Source of the DNA: Pseudomonadota bacterium
GTDB lineage: Bacteria; Myxococcota_A; Polyangia; Polyangiales; Polyangiaceae
Assembly: GCA_023423895.1 (NCBI GenBank)
Contig: JAFAER010000024.1
Location: 62,001-126,000, forward strand
Reading direction: 5' to 3'
DNA length: 64,000 bases
Positions 1-7,940 of the stretch are shown piece by piece. Made by a program: the position numbers and the translations under genes. Under the pieces are notes generated by a model that was not told where the DNA came from, did no database searches, and was given only the letters and a program-made list of their open reading frames with translations. Position 1 is the first letter of the stretch. Each line of letters opens with the position of its first letter.

Positions 1-225
1 CTTGCGCGCCAGTCCACCGTGCGGCCCGCCGAGGTCGCGATCGGAGACAATCCCGAGGATCTCGTTGCCGTCGACGACCGGCGCATGCCGCACGCGCTCG
101 TCACGCATCAGCGCGAGCGCATCGCTCGCGGGCTCCATCGGCGAGAGCTTGAGCACCGGAGTGGTCATGATGTCGCGCAGCTTGATCACGCCGTGCGTAG
201 AGCGGTCCTTCGTCGACTTCGCCAT
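1..225 (-). CDS. CBS-domain protein (3' end outside window)
   Basis: The reverse strand reads MAKSTKDRSTHGVIKLRDIM and continues with a typical CBS motif (TTPVLKLSP, RHAPVVDGNEILGIVSDRDL) to the left edge with no stop, so the C-terminal part is missing. CBS motifs bind adenine nucleotides and regulate partner activity or act as stand-alone energy sensors. It lies downstream of the UspA gene on the same strand, and its own sigma54-like element (239-254) is 15 nt before the ATG, which supports this start. The partner domain, if any, cannot be seen. Confidence 0.8.
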   Translation of the reverse strand, partial: MAKSTKDRSTHGVIKLRDIMTTPVLKLSPMEPASDALALMRDERVRHAPVVDGNEILGIVSDRDLGGPHGGLARK

Positions 226-238
226 GCAGACGGAGCGG

Positions 239-254
239 TGCAATCGTCGCGCCC
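239..254 (-). promoter_or_regulatory. sigma54-like -24/-12 element
   Basis: GGGCGCGACGATTGCA on the minus strand matches the sigma54 consensus TGGCACG-N4-TTGCW at 10 of 12 fixed positions. The C of the -12 GC is 15 nt from the ATG of the CBS gene. Confidence 0.5.
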
Positions 255-331
255 GGGGCAAGCTCGATGTTTCACGCGGAGGGCGTATGGATGAACGCTG
301 CGCTCGCCTGGATACGGAAATCCGTCGCGCG

Positions 332-811
332 TCAGCCGGACACTCGAGCGTCGCGGGGCGCAGCTTGATCGATGCACTCGGGGGGCACGGGGCGTACGAC
401 GAAGACCGGTCGATCCATCCGGTTGACGATCCGCGCTGCGGTCGTCCCGAGCGCTCGCGCGAGCAGTCCATACTGATGGGCGCCGATCACGACGAGGTCT
501 GCGCAATACGTCCGTGCCGTCTCGCAGACGCAATCGGCGGCGGTCCCGATCTCCACCTTGATCCCGTCGCGGAGCTCTTCTGGGATCGAATCCTCGAGGT
601 CGCGCAACGTCTCTTCGGCGGACGTGATCCATTCCTGGACGTGGAATTGAGGCGGCGCAACGAACACGCCGGGCGGCGAGATCTGTGTCGGCGCGGGTAC
701 GGTGTGGAAGAGCAGAATCTTCGCGCCGGTTGCGCGCGCGAGCTGAACCGCCTGGTCCACGACCACATGCGAGGTGCCGGACGTGTCGACCGCGACGAGG
801 ATTCGTCTCAT
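332..811 (-). CDS. Universal stress protein (UspA family)
   Basis: A 159-aa single-domain Usp protein. The N-terminus MRRILVAVDTSGTSHVVVDQ is the usual first strand and nucleotide-binding Asp; the C-terminal half carries DLVVIGAHQYG and GTTAARIVNRMDRPVFVVRP. The second Gly of the ATP-binding signature (G-x2-G) is Gln here (GAHQ), so ATP binding may be weak. GAGGAAGC just upstream decides the start at 811. It is divergent from the trehalose synthase gene. A weak sigma54-like element lies at 874-889, overlapping the start of the divergent gene. One of five Usp genes in the window. Confidence 0.93.
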   Translation of the reverse strand: MRRILVAVDTSGTSHVVVDQAVQLARATGAKILLFHTVPAPTQISPPGVFVAPPQFHVQEWITSAEETLRDLEDSIPEELRDGIKVEIGTAADCVCETARTYCADLVVIGAHQYGLLARALGTTAARIVNRMDRPVFVVRPVPPECIDQAAPRDARVSG

Positions 812-861
812 GTTGCTTCCTCGATCCATGCTGCATGCCATCGCCCTACACTGCGAGCGAG

Positions 862-877
862 GGGCATGCGTCTCGCA
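862..877 (+). promoter_or_regulatory. sigma54-like -24/-12 element
   Basis: GGGCATGCGTCTCGCA matches TGGCACG-N4-TTGCW at 9 of 12 positions. The -12 C is 13 nt before the ATG of the TreT-like gene, so the ribosome-binding AGGAG overlaps the expected unmelted part of the promoter. Confidence 0.4.
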
Positions 878-888
878 GGAGCGGCGCC

Positions 889-2313
889 ATGTTCGAGGTC
901 TCCCTTCCCGCACGAGCGCTGACGCCGTTCGTGGAGCTCGTCGGCGCTGCTCGCATCGAAGCGATCCAACGCCAGGCCGAGGCGACGCGCGCGATGGTGG
1001 GCCAGCACGGAGTTTTCAACATCAACTCGACCGCCGCAGGGGGCGGCGTCGCAGAGATCTTGCGCTCGCTGGTCCGATACAGCCGAGGGCTCGAGATCGA
1101 CACGCGGTGGCTCGTCATCGAAGGCCCGCCCGAGTTCTTCGCCGTGACGAAGCGCCTCCACAACGCGCTCCATGACACGGCGGGAGACGGCTCGCCGCTC
1201 GGACGCGAGCAGCGAGAGCTCTACGAACGAGTGACTGCCGAAAATCTCGCGCAGATCGAGCGTGTCGTACGCCCGGGCGACGTCGTGGTCTGTCATGATC
1301 CCCAGACCGCGGGCCTCACGTCGTCGCTGTCGAGGCTAGGCCTCCGCGTGTGCTGGCGATGTCACATCGGTCACGAAGGGGCAGGCACCTACGTCGACGA
1401 AGGCTGGGCCTTCCTCCGCAAGTACCTCGAGGACGTGCCGCTCGCGGTCTTCTCGCGCGCCGCGTACGCGCCGCGGTGGTTGCCCCACGGGCGAACGATC
1501 ACGATGCCGCCGAACATCGACCCGTTCTCGGTGAAGAACCAGCCGATCGCCGAACCCAACATCCGCGGGATCCTTGCCGCTGCGGGGCTGGTCGCCGTCG
1601 ATGCCGAGCCAGGGAGCGCGACCTTCATCGACGAGAACGGTCGAGTCCGGCCGGTCACGCGGCGCGCGAAGATCATCCGAATGAACGCTGCGCCGTCGTG
1701 GGAAGTTCCGCTCGTCGTGCAGGTATCACGCTGGGACCGAATGAAAGATCACATCGGCGTGCTCCAGGGGTTTGCACGCTTGCTCGAGCGCCCAGTGGAC
1801 CACGGCGCCGAGCTCGTGCTCGCCGGGCCGTCCGTTCGCGGGGTCGCAGACGATCCCGAAGGACCGGAGGTTCTCGCGGAGGTCGAGCACGCGTGGCGCG
1901 GCCTCGGAGAGAACGTCCGGCGGCGCGCCCACATCGCCGAGCTTCCGATGGAGGACACCGACGAGAACGCGGCGATCGTCAACGCGCTCCAGCGCCACTC
2001 CGCGATCGTCGTGCAGAAGAGCCTGCGCGAAGGGTTCGGGCTCACGGTGACGGAGGCGATGTGGAAACGCCGCCCGGTCGTCGCGAGCGCCGTCGGCGGA
2101 ATCAAGGACCAGATCCGCGACGGGATCGAAGGCATGCTCGTTTGCGATCCGACGAGCGCGGACGAAACGGCGGACGATCTCCAGAGCGTGCTCGATTCGC
2201 CGGAGCTCGGGCGTCGTATGGGCGACGCTGCCTACGCGCGCGTCTGCGAGCGGTACCTGAGCGTGTCGGCCCTCGAACGTTGGGCGCGGCTGCTACAGAT
2301 CCTCTACTCGTGA
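889..2313 (+). CDS. treT: Trehalose synthase, TreT-like glycosyltransferase
   Basis: A 474-aa GT4-type glycosyltransferase of the trehalose glycosyltransferring synthase family, which joins NDP-glucose and glucose to trehalose. The N-terminal part has the family hallmarks FNINSTAAGGGVAEIL and VVCHDPQTAGL; the C-terminal Rossmann half has VVQVSRWDRMKDHIGVL (about residue 277) and the nucleotide-sugar motif EGFGLTVTEAMW (about 380). AGGAG seven bases upstream and a sigma54-like element set the start at 889, although the frame is open further upstream. It converges with a CBS gene, overlapping its end by 10 nt. Trehalose fits the stress role of the island. The sugar donor cannot be told from sequence. 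Confidence 0.85.
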   Translation: MFEVSLPARALTPFVELVGAARIEAIQRQAEATRAMVGQHGVFNINSTAAGGGVAEILRSLVRYSRGLEIDTRWLVIEGPPEFFAVTKRLHNALHDTAGDGSPLGREQRELYERVTAENLAQIERVVRPGDVVVCHDPQTAGLTSSLSRLGLRVCWRCHIGHEGAGTYVDEGWAFLRKYLEDVPLAVFSRAAYAPRWLPHGRTITMPPNIDPFSVKNQPIAEPNIRGILAAAGLVAVDAEPGSATFIDENGRVRPVTRRAKIIRMNAAPSWEVPLVVQVSRWDRMKDHIGVLQGFARLLERPVDHGAELVLAGPSVRGVADDPEGPEVLAEVEHAWRGLGENVRRRAHIAELPMEDTDENAAIVNALQRHSAIVVQKSLREGFGLTVTEAMWKRRPVVASAVGGIKDQIRDGIEGMLVCDPTSADETADDLQSVLDSPELGRRMGDAAYARVCERYLSVSALERWARLLQILYS

Positions 2314-2954
2314 TGGAGATCGCCGTGGGTCGGGACGATCCATCCCATGCGGCTCGCGACCCAGCGGAGCGCGTCGAGGGCGTCATACACACCGACGACC
2401 GTATCGTTCGCGGTCACGACCGGGATCTCGCGAACGTTCTCGGTCGCCATGAGCGCGATGGCATGGGCGACGGGAGCGTCTTCCGGCAGCGCGTGGACGT
2501 TTGCGTTCATCATGTCGCCGACCACACCGAAGGTCGCAGCGACGGCGAGATCCGATCGCGAGACCATGCCCGCGAGCTTTCCGTCGGCGTCGACGACGGG
2601 GACCGCGCGAAGCCCGCGTTCGGCCATGAGCCGCCTGGCCTGCTCGATCGGAACGTCTGCCGTCATGCAGGTCGTCGTTCGCGGTAACATGTCACGTAGC
2701 GGTGCGCGGGCCGCGGCCTCGGCGCAGTCGGCGCGGCAATCTGGACGAGTCGGTGCGGCCGGCGCTTTCTCCGTCACGCAAACGAGCGCGCCACCCGACG
2801 CTTCCCAGGCGAGAGAACGGAGGCGTCCACATCCGACGCAGTCGAGCACGTCGACCGACGCTTCTTGCATCGGACAGCGGACGAACGGCTGAACCGCTTC
2901 GGTTTCGGGGCCGACACGACGACAGAGGCGGATCGGGCTCGCGTGCTCATGCAT
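2304..2954 (-). CDS. CBS-pair protein with N-terminal Cys motif
   Basis: 216 aa. Residues about 20-50 hold a Cys cluster (VRCPMQEASVDVLDCVGCGR), which could bind metal; the rest is a CBS pair (DMLPRTTTCMTADVPIEQAR..RAVPVVDADGKLAGMVSRSDL, then NVREIPVVTANDTVVGVYDALDAL). I know this layout (short Cys-rich head plus CBS pair) from stress-linked CBS proteins, but the ligand is unknown. The start at 2954 lacks a good Shine-Dalgarno, yet a sigma54-like element ends 14 nt upstream, as for many genes here. It is in the same direction as the CBS operon above it, with a gap of about 115 nt. Confidence 0.82.
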   Translation of the reverse strand: MHEHASPIRLCRRVGPETEAVQPFVRCPMQEASVDVLDCVGCGRLRSLAWEASGGALVCVTEKAPAAPTRPDCRADCAEAAARAPLRDMLPRTTTCMTADVPIEQARRLMAERGLRAVPVVDADGKLAGMVSRSDLAVAATFGVVGDMMNANVHALPEDAPVAHAIALMATENVREIPVVTANDTVVGVYDALDALRWVASRMGWIVPTHGDLHHE

Positions 2955-2966
2955 GGCACGCGCGGG

Positions 2967-2982
2967 TGCAACTCACGAGCCG
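2967..2982 (-). promoter_or_regulatory. sigma54-like -24/-12 element
   Basis: CGGCTCGTGAGTTGCA on the minus strand matches GGC-CG-N4-TTGCA (10 of 12 consensus positions). The -12 C is 14 nt from the ATG at 2954. Confidence 0.5.
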
Positions 2983-3069
2983 CTCGAGGCGACGGTGCAA
3001 CGACCGGCGGTCACGATGGCCAACGGAGCAAGCAGACGCAATGCGCGCGCTGGCGTGCAGGTTCTGCGC

Positions 3070-3261
3070 TCAGGTCGGCCTGTCGTGGGCTGCGGTGTGA
3101 CGTGCGCTGACGATCCAGCGAAGCCCGTCCACGTCGCGGAAGATGCCGAGCGGCACGCCCTCGTCGTCGATGACGGTGGCTTCTCGCAGGTGCGCGGCGG
3201 CGAGAACCTCGAGCGCACGCCGCACGGGCACGGCCTCGTGGATGGCGAGGCTCCCTGACAT
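3070..3261 (-). CDS. Half CBS-motif protein, 63 aa
   Basis: MSGSLAIHEAVPVRRALEVL followed by LREATVIDDEGVPLGIFRDVDGLRWI is one CBS motif without its partner; most CBS proteins carry at least two. The ATG overlaps the TGA of the preceding small gene (TGATG), so translation is probably coupled. It is the last gene of a three-gene minus-strand operon beginning at 4183. It may be a CBS gene that lost half its domain, or a small protein that pairs with another CBS chain. Confidence 0.6.
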   Translation of the reverse strand: MSGSLAIHEAVPVRRALEVLAAAHLREATVIDDEGVPLGIFRDVDGLRWIVSARHTAAHDRPT

Positions 3262-3422
3262 CAGTCTGGATGGCGACGAACTGGTCGAACGAGATCGAGG
3301 AAGGTACCGATGTCGCGGACGTCGAGGCCCGCCGGGAGGCGCGCTCGGGCGAGCACGTAGAGATCGTCGAGGCGCTTGCCATGGGTCAGCGACTGCGGGC
3401 CCTGCAACGTCGTGGTCGTCAC
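3261..3422 (-). CDS. Small hypothetical protein, 53 aa (GTG start)
   Basis: A short frame between two CBS genes. It starts VTTTTLQGPQSLTHGKRLDD, then reads LYVLARARLPAGLDVRDIGTF and ends RRHPD. The GTG is 6 nt after the stop of the four-CBS gene and the TGA overlaps the ATG of the half-CBS gene, so it fills the operon without gaps. Its composition looks protein-like and it has no clear membrane segment. I recognise no family. It could be the displaced start of a longer CBS protein whose frame broke at 3261. Confidence 0.45.
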   Translation of the reverse strand: MTTTTLQGPQSLTHGKRLDDLYVLARARLPAGLDVRDIGTFLDLVRPVRRHPD

Positions 3423-3427
3423 GGGCC

Positions 3428-4183
3428 TCAGCTCGGCGCTCTCGCGAGCACGCCGACGAGGTCGATCGCGCTCAGGACTCCGACCAGGTGTCGATGCTCG
3501 ACGACGAGGATCCGTCGGACGTTCATCGCCATCGCGTGCGCGGCAGCGCGGTGGATGGGTGTATCGGCGTCGAGACAGATGGTCTCGTAGCTCATCGCGT
3601 CTTCGACGGGACCGCGTTTGACCGTCTCGGGAAGATGTCGGGCCGCAAGCGCCTCCGCGTGTGTGAACACGCCGACGGGGAACGTGCCGTCGACGACGAC
3701 GAGGCCGTGAACCCCCGCGGACGCGAGCTTCACGATCGCCTCTCCGACGCTATCTCCGACCGCGACGGTCTCGACCGGCGCCGTCATGATCGCGCGGATC
3801 GCGGCGGGCGGCCGTCGGCGAAAGAGCTCCGTCAGCATGTCTCGCGCCGAGAGTACGCCGACGGGGCGCTCACCCTCGGTGACGATCAGTCGGTGCACGC
3901 GTGCGGCGACGAGCCGGCGCGCTGCCTCGTCGAGCGGCTCGTCCGGCGCCGCAACCACGACCGGCGCCGTCATCACGCGATCGGCACGGAGGGCCGGGTC
4001 GGCGTTGCCCGCGAGCGTTCGCACGAGGTCCGTGGTGGAGACGATCCCGGTCAGCCGCCCGTCTTCGACGACCGGTACCGCCGAGATCGAGCGCTCCTCG
4101 AGCAGCTTCATGATGTCCACGGCTCGGGCGTCGAACGGCACCGTCTGCGCAGGCGTCGTCATGCAATCGCGGACAACGATCAT
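3428..4183 (-). CDS. Four-CBS-motif protein (two Bateman modules)
   Basis: 251 aa made only of CBS motifs, at about residues 1-60, 65-120, 125-182 and 190-248 (VRDCMTTPAQTVPFD, ADRVMTAPVVVAAPD, IRAIMTAPVETVAV, VEDAMSYETICLDAD, each followed by the VPVVEDGRLTGIVS-type strand). There is no attached enzyme domain, so it probably works as an adenine-nucleotide sensor acting on a partner. AAGAGG upstream supports ATG 4183, and a sigma54-like promoter lies at 4214-4229. It heads an operon with the two small genes that follow. Confidence 0.88.
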   Translation of the reverse strand: MIVVRDCMTTPAQTVPFDARAVDIMKLLEERSISAVPVVEDGRLTGIVSTTDLVRTLAGNADPALRADRVMTAPVVVAAPDEPLDEAARRLVAARVHRLIVTEGERPVGVLSARDMLTELFRRRPPAAIRAIMTAPVETVAVGDSVGEAIVKLASAGVHGLVVVDGTFPVGVFTHAEALAARHLPETVKRGPVEDAMSYETICLDADTPIHRAAAHAMAMNVRRILVVEHRHLVGVLSAIDLVGVLARAPS

Positions 4184-4213
4184 GGCGTACCTCTTTTCAT
4201 GCGAGCTCTCACA

Positions 4214-4229
4214 AGCAGCTGGCAGGCCA
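4214..4229 (-). promoter_or_regulatory. sigma54 promoter of the CBS operon
   Basis: TGGCCTGCCAGCTGCT on the minus strand keeps TGGC, the G at position 7 and TGCT with the required GG-N10-GC spacing. The -12 C is 32 nt before ATG 4183, leaving room for a short leader with AAGAGG. Confidence 0.55.
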
Positions 4230-4253
4230 ACTCATGCAGGGGTTGCGACGGGG

Positions 4254-6227
4254 TCACACCGACGTGGCCTCGATCGCGGCGGCCAGACGCTGTCGCGTAC
4301 GTGCCAGCTCCTGCTCGACCACGGGATCCCGGTCGGCCATCGCCGTGATGGAGTCCTCGAGCTGCGCGAGGATGCGGCCGTCGAAGGCGAGGCCGATCGG
4401 CGAACCCTTCTCGCGGTTGAGTTCGATCGAGCTCGTGAGCATCGCAAGGGCGTCGCGCGGAGCGCCGCTCTCCGTGAACACCTGGGCGAGACCGGCCGTG
4501 ATGCGCGCGAGGCCCGTCAGGTCCGTGACCTCGTCGGCCATGCGCATCGCGGTCTCGAACGCTTCTTTGGCCTTGGAGACGTCCCCGCGCTTCGCTTCGA
4601 GCCGTGCCGTCGTCTCGACCACGCGTGCGAGGTCGCGCTTTCGCCCGAGCCGCTCGTACGTCCCCATTGCCTTGCGGCAGTGTTCGAGCGCCTTGCTGAT
4701 GCCGTGGTCGGCGCGGCTCGAGTCGAGGACTCCGTGCAGCGGAAGTCGCGCGAGCAGGTGGTGCGTGTCAGCCAGGTTTGCGGCGAGCTCGAGGTCGTCC
4801 GGTCGTTCCGTCATCCGCTCGACGAGGATCTCGAGCGAGCGCTCTAGGAGATCTGCGGCGCGGCTCGGGCGACCGAGCCGAAGCTCGAGAGCGGCCTGGT
4901 CATCGAGCAACGCGGCTGCAGCGCTGATCGCTCCTTCGTGCAAGAGCGACGCGACGCATTCGTTCACGGCGGCGCGCGCCTTCTCGAGAGAGGCGCCGTC
5001 GCCGAGGTCGTAGGCGATGCCGGCGATCGTCGATGCGAGGTCCGCTCGCATTTCGGCGGGAGCGTGCTCGCCCAGCTCGGACTTCGCGTCGAACGCGACC
5101 TCGAACGCTCCAGTCAGCGTGAACGACGGATCGACTCCTGCGCCGAGCCAGCGAAGACGAGCGCGCTCGACCTTCACGCGCGCGCGGAGATGTCGCGCCG
5201 TCGGTGTTCGCGGCAGCGCGGCGACGGCCTCGAGGGCCTCGGCGAGCTGGTCGTTCGCGCGCTGGATGTCACCCGAACGTCCGAGAAGCGAGACGGCGTC
5301 GAGCCGCCGCTCGAGTGCGCGCTCGTGCTGCCCGACGTCGTCGAGGTGGCTCGCCGCTCGGAGCGGATCGCTCGAAGGTGTGTCGACGATCTCGGCAAGC
5401 CGCGCCTTCCACCGGTCACGGAGTGACGGCAGGATCGAAGCTTCGAGCTGGCCGACGAGCTCCGCGGTGATCTCGAGATGGCGTCCGTCCGCATGATCGG
5501 CGACGGGCACGCCCGCATCAGCGGCACGCTGAAGACCTTCGAGGATGACCTCGACGGAGACGTCGAGCAGCCGGCCGACGAGCGCGACGTCGAAGACCGA
5601 GCCGAACATCGCGGACGCACGCAGAATGCGTCGAGCGTCGGCGTCCAGCGTGGCGAACGGGCCCGCGCCCAGCGCCCCCTGCAGACTCGTAGGAGGCCGC
5701 GTCCCGAGCGCATCGTTCTCGGCTACGGTTCCGGCCACGGGGGTCGCGCCACGCCCGTCGAGCGCGGCGATGATCTCGAGAAAGCTCCCCTTCGGCGCTC
5801 CTTCGATCACGAGCACGAGGGGAAGCCGGAGTCCGTCTGCGTCGCGCAGCATCGTCGCGACCGCTTCGTGCGTCGCGCGGTCCGCTTTGTGGACCTGATC
5901 GAGCACCAGTGCGACCCGTCCGGGTGCGTGCGTGACGAGGCGACCGAACGCTGCGGCGAGTCCTCCGATGCCTGTTTTCGGAGCATCCTCGTCGAGCAGG
6001 CGATGCCGGGCGGAGTATGCCGTCGGGAACGAAGCGGCGTCGCCGTCGAGCAGGCGTTCGATGCGCTCGCGCGCGCGGTCGAGAGGCGCGAGCGTCCCGG
6101 GAACGTCGCAGCGCACGCGTACGAGCAGCACGTTCGACGGCAACGGCGGAAGCGGGCCGGCCACGACCGTCGGAAGACCGCGCTGGATGCGTTCGAGGAG
6201 AAGCGAAGAGGGATTGTCTGCGGTCAT
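4254..6227 (-). CDS. AAA/STAND-like protein with TPR tail, no Walker A
   Basis: 657 aa. Residues 1-230 resemble the P-loop domain of AAA16/STAND proteins with a Walker B-like VALVLDQVHKAD near residue 105 and SLQGALGAGPFATLDADARR typical of these regulators. Where a GxxxxGK[ST] loop is expected (residues 15-35) the chain reads PLPPLPSNVLLVRV, so nucleotide hydrolysis is doubtful. From about 270 onward there are TPR-like helices (HERALERRLDAVSLLGRSGD, RDLARVVETTARLEAKRGDV). GGAG six bases before ATG 6227 fixes the start; the frame stays open upstream to 7208 only by chance across the hemerythrin antisense. The role is probably regulatory; the partner is unknown. Confidence 0.72.
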   Translation of the reverse strand: MTADNPSSLLLERIQRGLPTVVAGPLPPLPSNVLLVRVRCDVPGTLAPLDRARERIERLLDGDAASFPTAYSARHRLLDEDAPKTGIGGLAAAFGRLVTHAPGRVALVLDQVHKADRATHEAVATMLRDADGLRLPLVLVIEGAPKGSFLEIIAALDGRGATPVAGTVAENDALGTRPPTSLQGALGAGPFATLDADARRILRASAMFGSVFDVALVGRLLDVSVEVILEGLQRAADAGVPVADHADGRHLEITAELVGQLEASILPSLRDRWKARLAEIVDTPSSDPLRAASHLDDVGQHERALERRLDAVSLLGRSGDIQRANDQLAEALEAVAALPRTPTARHLRARVKVERARLRWLGAGVDPSFTLTGAFEVAFDAKSELGEHAPAEMRADLASTIAGIAYDLGDGASLEKARAAVNECVASLLHEGAISAAAALLDDQAALELRLGRPSRAADLLERSLEILVERMTERPDDLELAANLADTHHLLARLPLHGVLDSSRADHGISKALEHCRKAMGTYERLGRKRDLARVVETTARLEAKRGDVSKAKEAFETAMRMADEVTDLTGLARITAGLAQVFTESGAPRDALAMLTSSIELNREKGSPIGLAFDGRILAQLEDSITAMADRDPVVEQELARTRQRLAAAIEATSV

Positions 6228-6510
6228 GGGCATCTCCGATGCGGGCCGGGATCGTGGACGGGGCCACCGGCCTCCGTGGATGAGCCACGACGTGCACAGG
6301 CCGTTCCGCTGGCATCGGGCGTGCTCTTCCGACGTTTCGTCCCGGCCTCCGTGCATCGTGTGCGCCGGGGCGAACAACCTGCATCGCGGGCGGGGCCTTC
6401 GCGCGGTGGAACGATCAGCTCGTCCGAGCGAGCGGCGCATGACCGGCGTCACCGCGCACGACTTGCGCCTCGTGTTCGGGGATCGCGTCGAGTTTGCAGG
6501 GAGCACGCGC
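6228..6510. other. Gene-free stretch
   Basis: Between the ATPase-like gene and the hemerythrin promoter element I see no credible gene. A second sigma54-like sequence, TGGCATCGGGCGTGCT, lies at 6310-6325 on the plus strand, 216 nt before the hemerythrin start; it may be an upstream promoter or chance. Confidence 0.4.
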
Positions 6511-6526
6511 TGGCACGGCGGGTGGA
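6511..6526 (+). promoter_or_regulatory. Imperfect sigma54-like element
   Basis: TGGCACGGCGGGTGGA has a perfect TGGCACG -24 half, but the -12 GC is GG. Position 15 is 15 nt before the hemerythrin ATG, the same spacing as at neighbouring genes. Confidence 0.3.
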
Positions 6527-6539
6527 TGAACCGGTCCGC

Positions 6540-6911
6540 ATGACGACCACCACCCGTTCCGCCGCCAAGAGGCGCGGCGCCGCCAAGAACGACGTGGCGG
6601 CATCGTGGAACACCTTCGAGGCCGAGCTCCGCGCCCACATGGAGCGCGAGGAGCGGCACGTCTTTCCCAGCTTCATCGCGACGCGCCCCGTCGAAGCGAA
6701 GCAGTTGCTCGCCGAGCACGATGAGCTGCGTGGAATGCTCGACACGCTCGGCGTCAACATCGAGCGGCATGCGGTGTCGAGCACCGTCGCGGCGGAGCTG
6801 GTCCGCCGCCTCCGGGCGCACGGCGAGCACGAGGAGCAGATCTTCTATCCCTGGATCGATGCCACGTTCGGGCATGCGCCGCTCCACGAGATTTCGCCGT
6901 CGGCCAGGTAG
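6540..6911 (+). CDS. Hemerythrin HHE-domain protein
   Basis: 123 aa; Lys/Arg-rich head, then a hemerythrin-like four-helix fold with the iron-ligand pattern HMEREERHVFPSF, LLAEHDELRGML, IERHA, RLRAHGEHEEQIFYPW. Such proteins bind a di-iron site and sense or bind O2 or protect against oxidants and NO. It stands alone on the plus strand. The usual Shine-Dalgarno is poor and ATG 6526 in another frame is not competitive. The second hemerythrin of the window is at 23497. Confidence 0.85.
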   Translation: MTTTTRSAAKRRGAAKNDVAASWNTFEAELRAHMEREERHVFPSFIATRPVEAKQLLAEHDELRGMLDTLGVNIERHAVSSTVAAELVRRLRAHGEHEEQIFYPWIDATFGHAPLHEISPSAR

Positions 6912-7208
6912 AAGCCGGCGTCGCCTTTCGTTCGTCAGCGCAAGAGAAGCGGCGGTCCGGCCGATCGTCGCTGGCTGCCCGTATTGGGCGATGTCCGACA
7001 GGCTGAGGACGCCGAGGGCGCGCCCGAGCGAGTCGGTGCAGAGTACTCGCGTCAGTCGATGCTGGCGCATGAGCGCCATCGCGCGCGAGAGGCGGTCGGT
7101 TGGTCGGCACGCGACGACGTTCCGTGTCGTGACGGTCGCGACGACCGTGTCGCCCGCGCGTTCGCCGGTCGCGCCGACCCTCGTCGTAACGTCGCGATCG
7201 GTCAACAC
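6912..7208 (-). pseudogene. Truncated CBS-domain gene remnant
   Basis: The minus strand from GTG 7208 encodes the end of one CBS motif (VLTDRDVTTRVGATGERAGD) and a full second one (ATVTTRNVVACRPTDRLSRA, LTRVLCTDSLGRALGVLSL). Upstream only 18 further codons are open before a TGA at 7263-7265, so the first half of CBS motif 1 is gone. Downstream the frame has no stop of its own and runs through the antisense of the hemerythrin gene into the ATPase-like gene. I read this as a CBS gene cut at both ends; a short expressed protein cannot be excluded. Confidence 0.55.
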
Positions 7209-7237
7209 GCCGATGCGGCGCCGAACGCGATTCCGCA

Positions 7238-7253
7238 GGGAACGTGGATTGCA
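7238..7253 (+). promoter_or_regulatory. sigma54-like -24/-12 element
   Basis: GGGAACGTGGATTGCA has GG, A, CG and a perfect TTGCA -12 box (10 of 12). It nearly repeats the element before the alcohol dehydrogenase (GGGAACGCCGTATGCA). The -12 C is 13 nt before ATG 7265. Confidence 0.5.
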
Positions 7254-7264
7254 CCGAAGATGTC

Positions 7265-7789
7265 ATGCGTTCGAAAAGGATGAGCCGCCGCGCCATGTTG
7301 GGAGGTGCGACGGGACTGATGTTTCTCTTCCTGCCGCGGCACGCGCTTGCTGCTCGGACGTACGAGCCGATCTTCAAGATCGAACGGAGCAAGAACGCGA
7401 ACGTCGTTCAGTACGACGCCGTCGTCGACGGTCCAGGCAAGCTCGATCCTCGCGGGCCCGTGACCGCCTACTGGGTCATGCTCGCCAAGGACGGCCGTCG
7501 CGAACCGCTGACCTCGCTCGATCAGCGCGCGTACGGCTTCAAGGTCGCGCCCGAACAGGGCGGCTCCTGGCTGCTGTACTTGAACGCGACGAGTGACCGC
7601 TCGATCCGTGTCGTCTTCTGGCAGGGCCGCTGGGTCGCCCAAGCGGTCATCGCCGGCAGGAGCGCGGTGCTCTCGCGGATGTTCGTGTCGTCGGACGAGA
7701 GCGCGTTCATCCCCCGCGTGAAGTGGGTCGACCTGTTCGGGGTCGACATGGTCAACGGGAAGCCGCTGACGGAACGGCTGAAGCCGTGA
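7265..7789 (+). CDS. Exported DUF4833-like protein
   Basis: 174 aa. The N-terminus MRSKRMSRRAMLGGATGLMF with FLFLPRHALA is an export signal with a Tat-like SRRAML stretch. The mature part contains RGPVTAYWVMLAKDGRREPL and RVVFWQGRWVAQAVIAG, as in the DUF4833 family of exported proteins of unknown function. ATG 7265 is preferred over GTG 7244 and ATG 7280 because GAAGA and the promoter-like element are correctly spaced. It stands alone on the plus strand before the HPF gene. Confidence 0.7.
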   Translation: MRSKRMSRRAMLGGATGLMFLFLPRHALAARTYEPIFKIERSKNANVVQYDAVVDGPGKLDPRGPVTAYWVMLAKDGRREPLTSLDQRAYGFKVAPEQGGSWLLYLNATSDRSIRVVFWQGRWVAQAVIAGRSAVLSRMFVSSDESAFIPRVKWVDLFGVDMVNGKPLTERLKP

Positions 7790-7913
7790 TGCGACTCGCG
7801 CTCGACTCGATCGCGCTCGGGGAGATGGGCGCGTCGAGCGCAGGAGGTGCGTGTCCGCGCAGACCGTTCGCGATGCCGTCGTCATGAAGGCGGAAGTGGC
7901 GAGAAAAAGGATG

Positions 7914-7929
7914 CGGAACGGGCCTTGCG
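7914..7929 (+). promoter_or_regulatory. sigma54-like element before hpf
   Basis: CGGAACGGGCCTTGCG keeps GG, ACG and TTGC with correct spacing. It is 77 nt before the HPF start and 13 nt before ATG 7941 of a 19-codon frame. A GCGCAGGAG sequence about 70 nt upstream resembles half of the dyad at 22882-22915. Confidence 0.45.
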
Positions 7930-7940
7930 AGGACAGGGGC

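Noticed and set aside
4254..7208. A single 984-codon minus-strand frame joining CBS and ATPase-like parts
   Set aside because: The middle (6540-6911) is exactly antisense to a well-formed hemerythrin gene, and ATG 6227 has its own GGAG. I treat it as a CBS remnant plus a separate gene.
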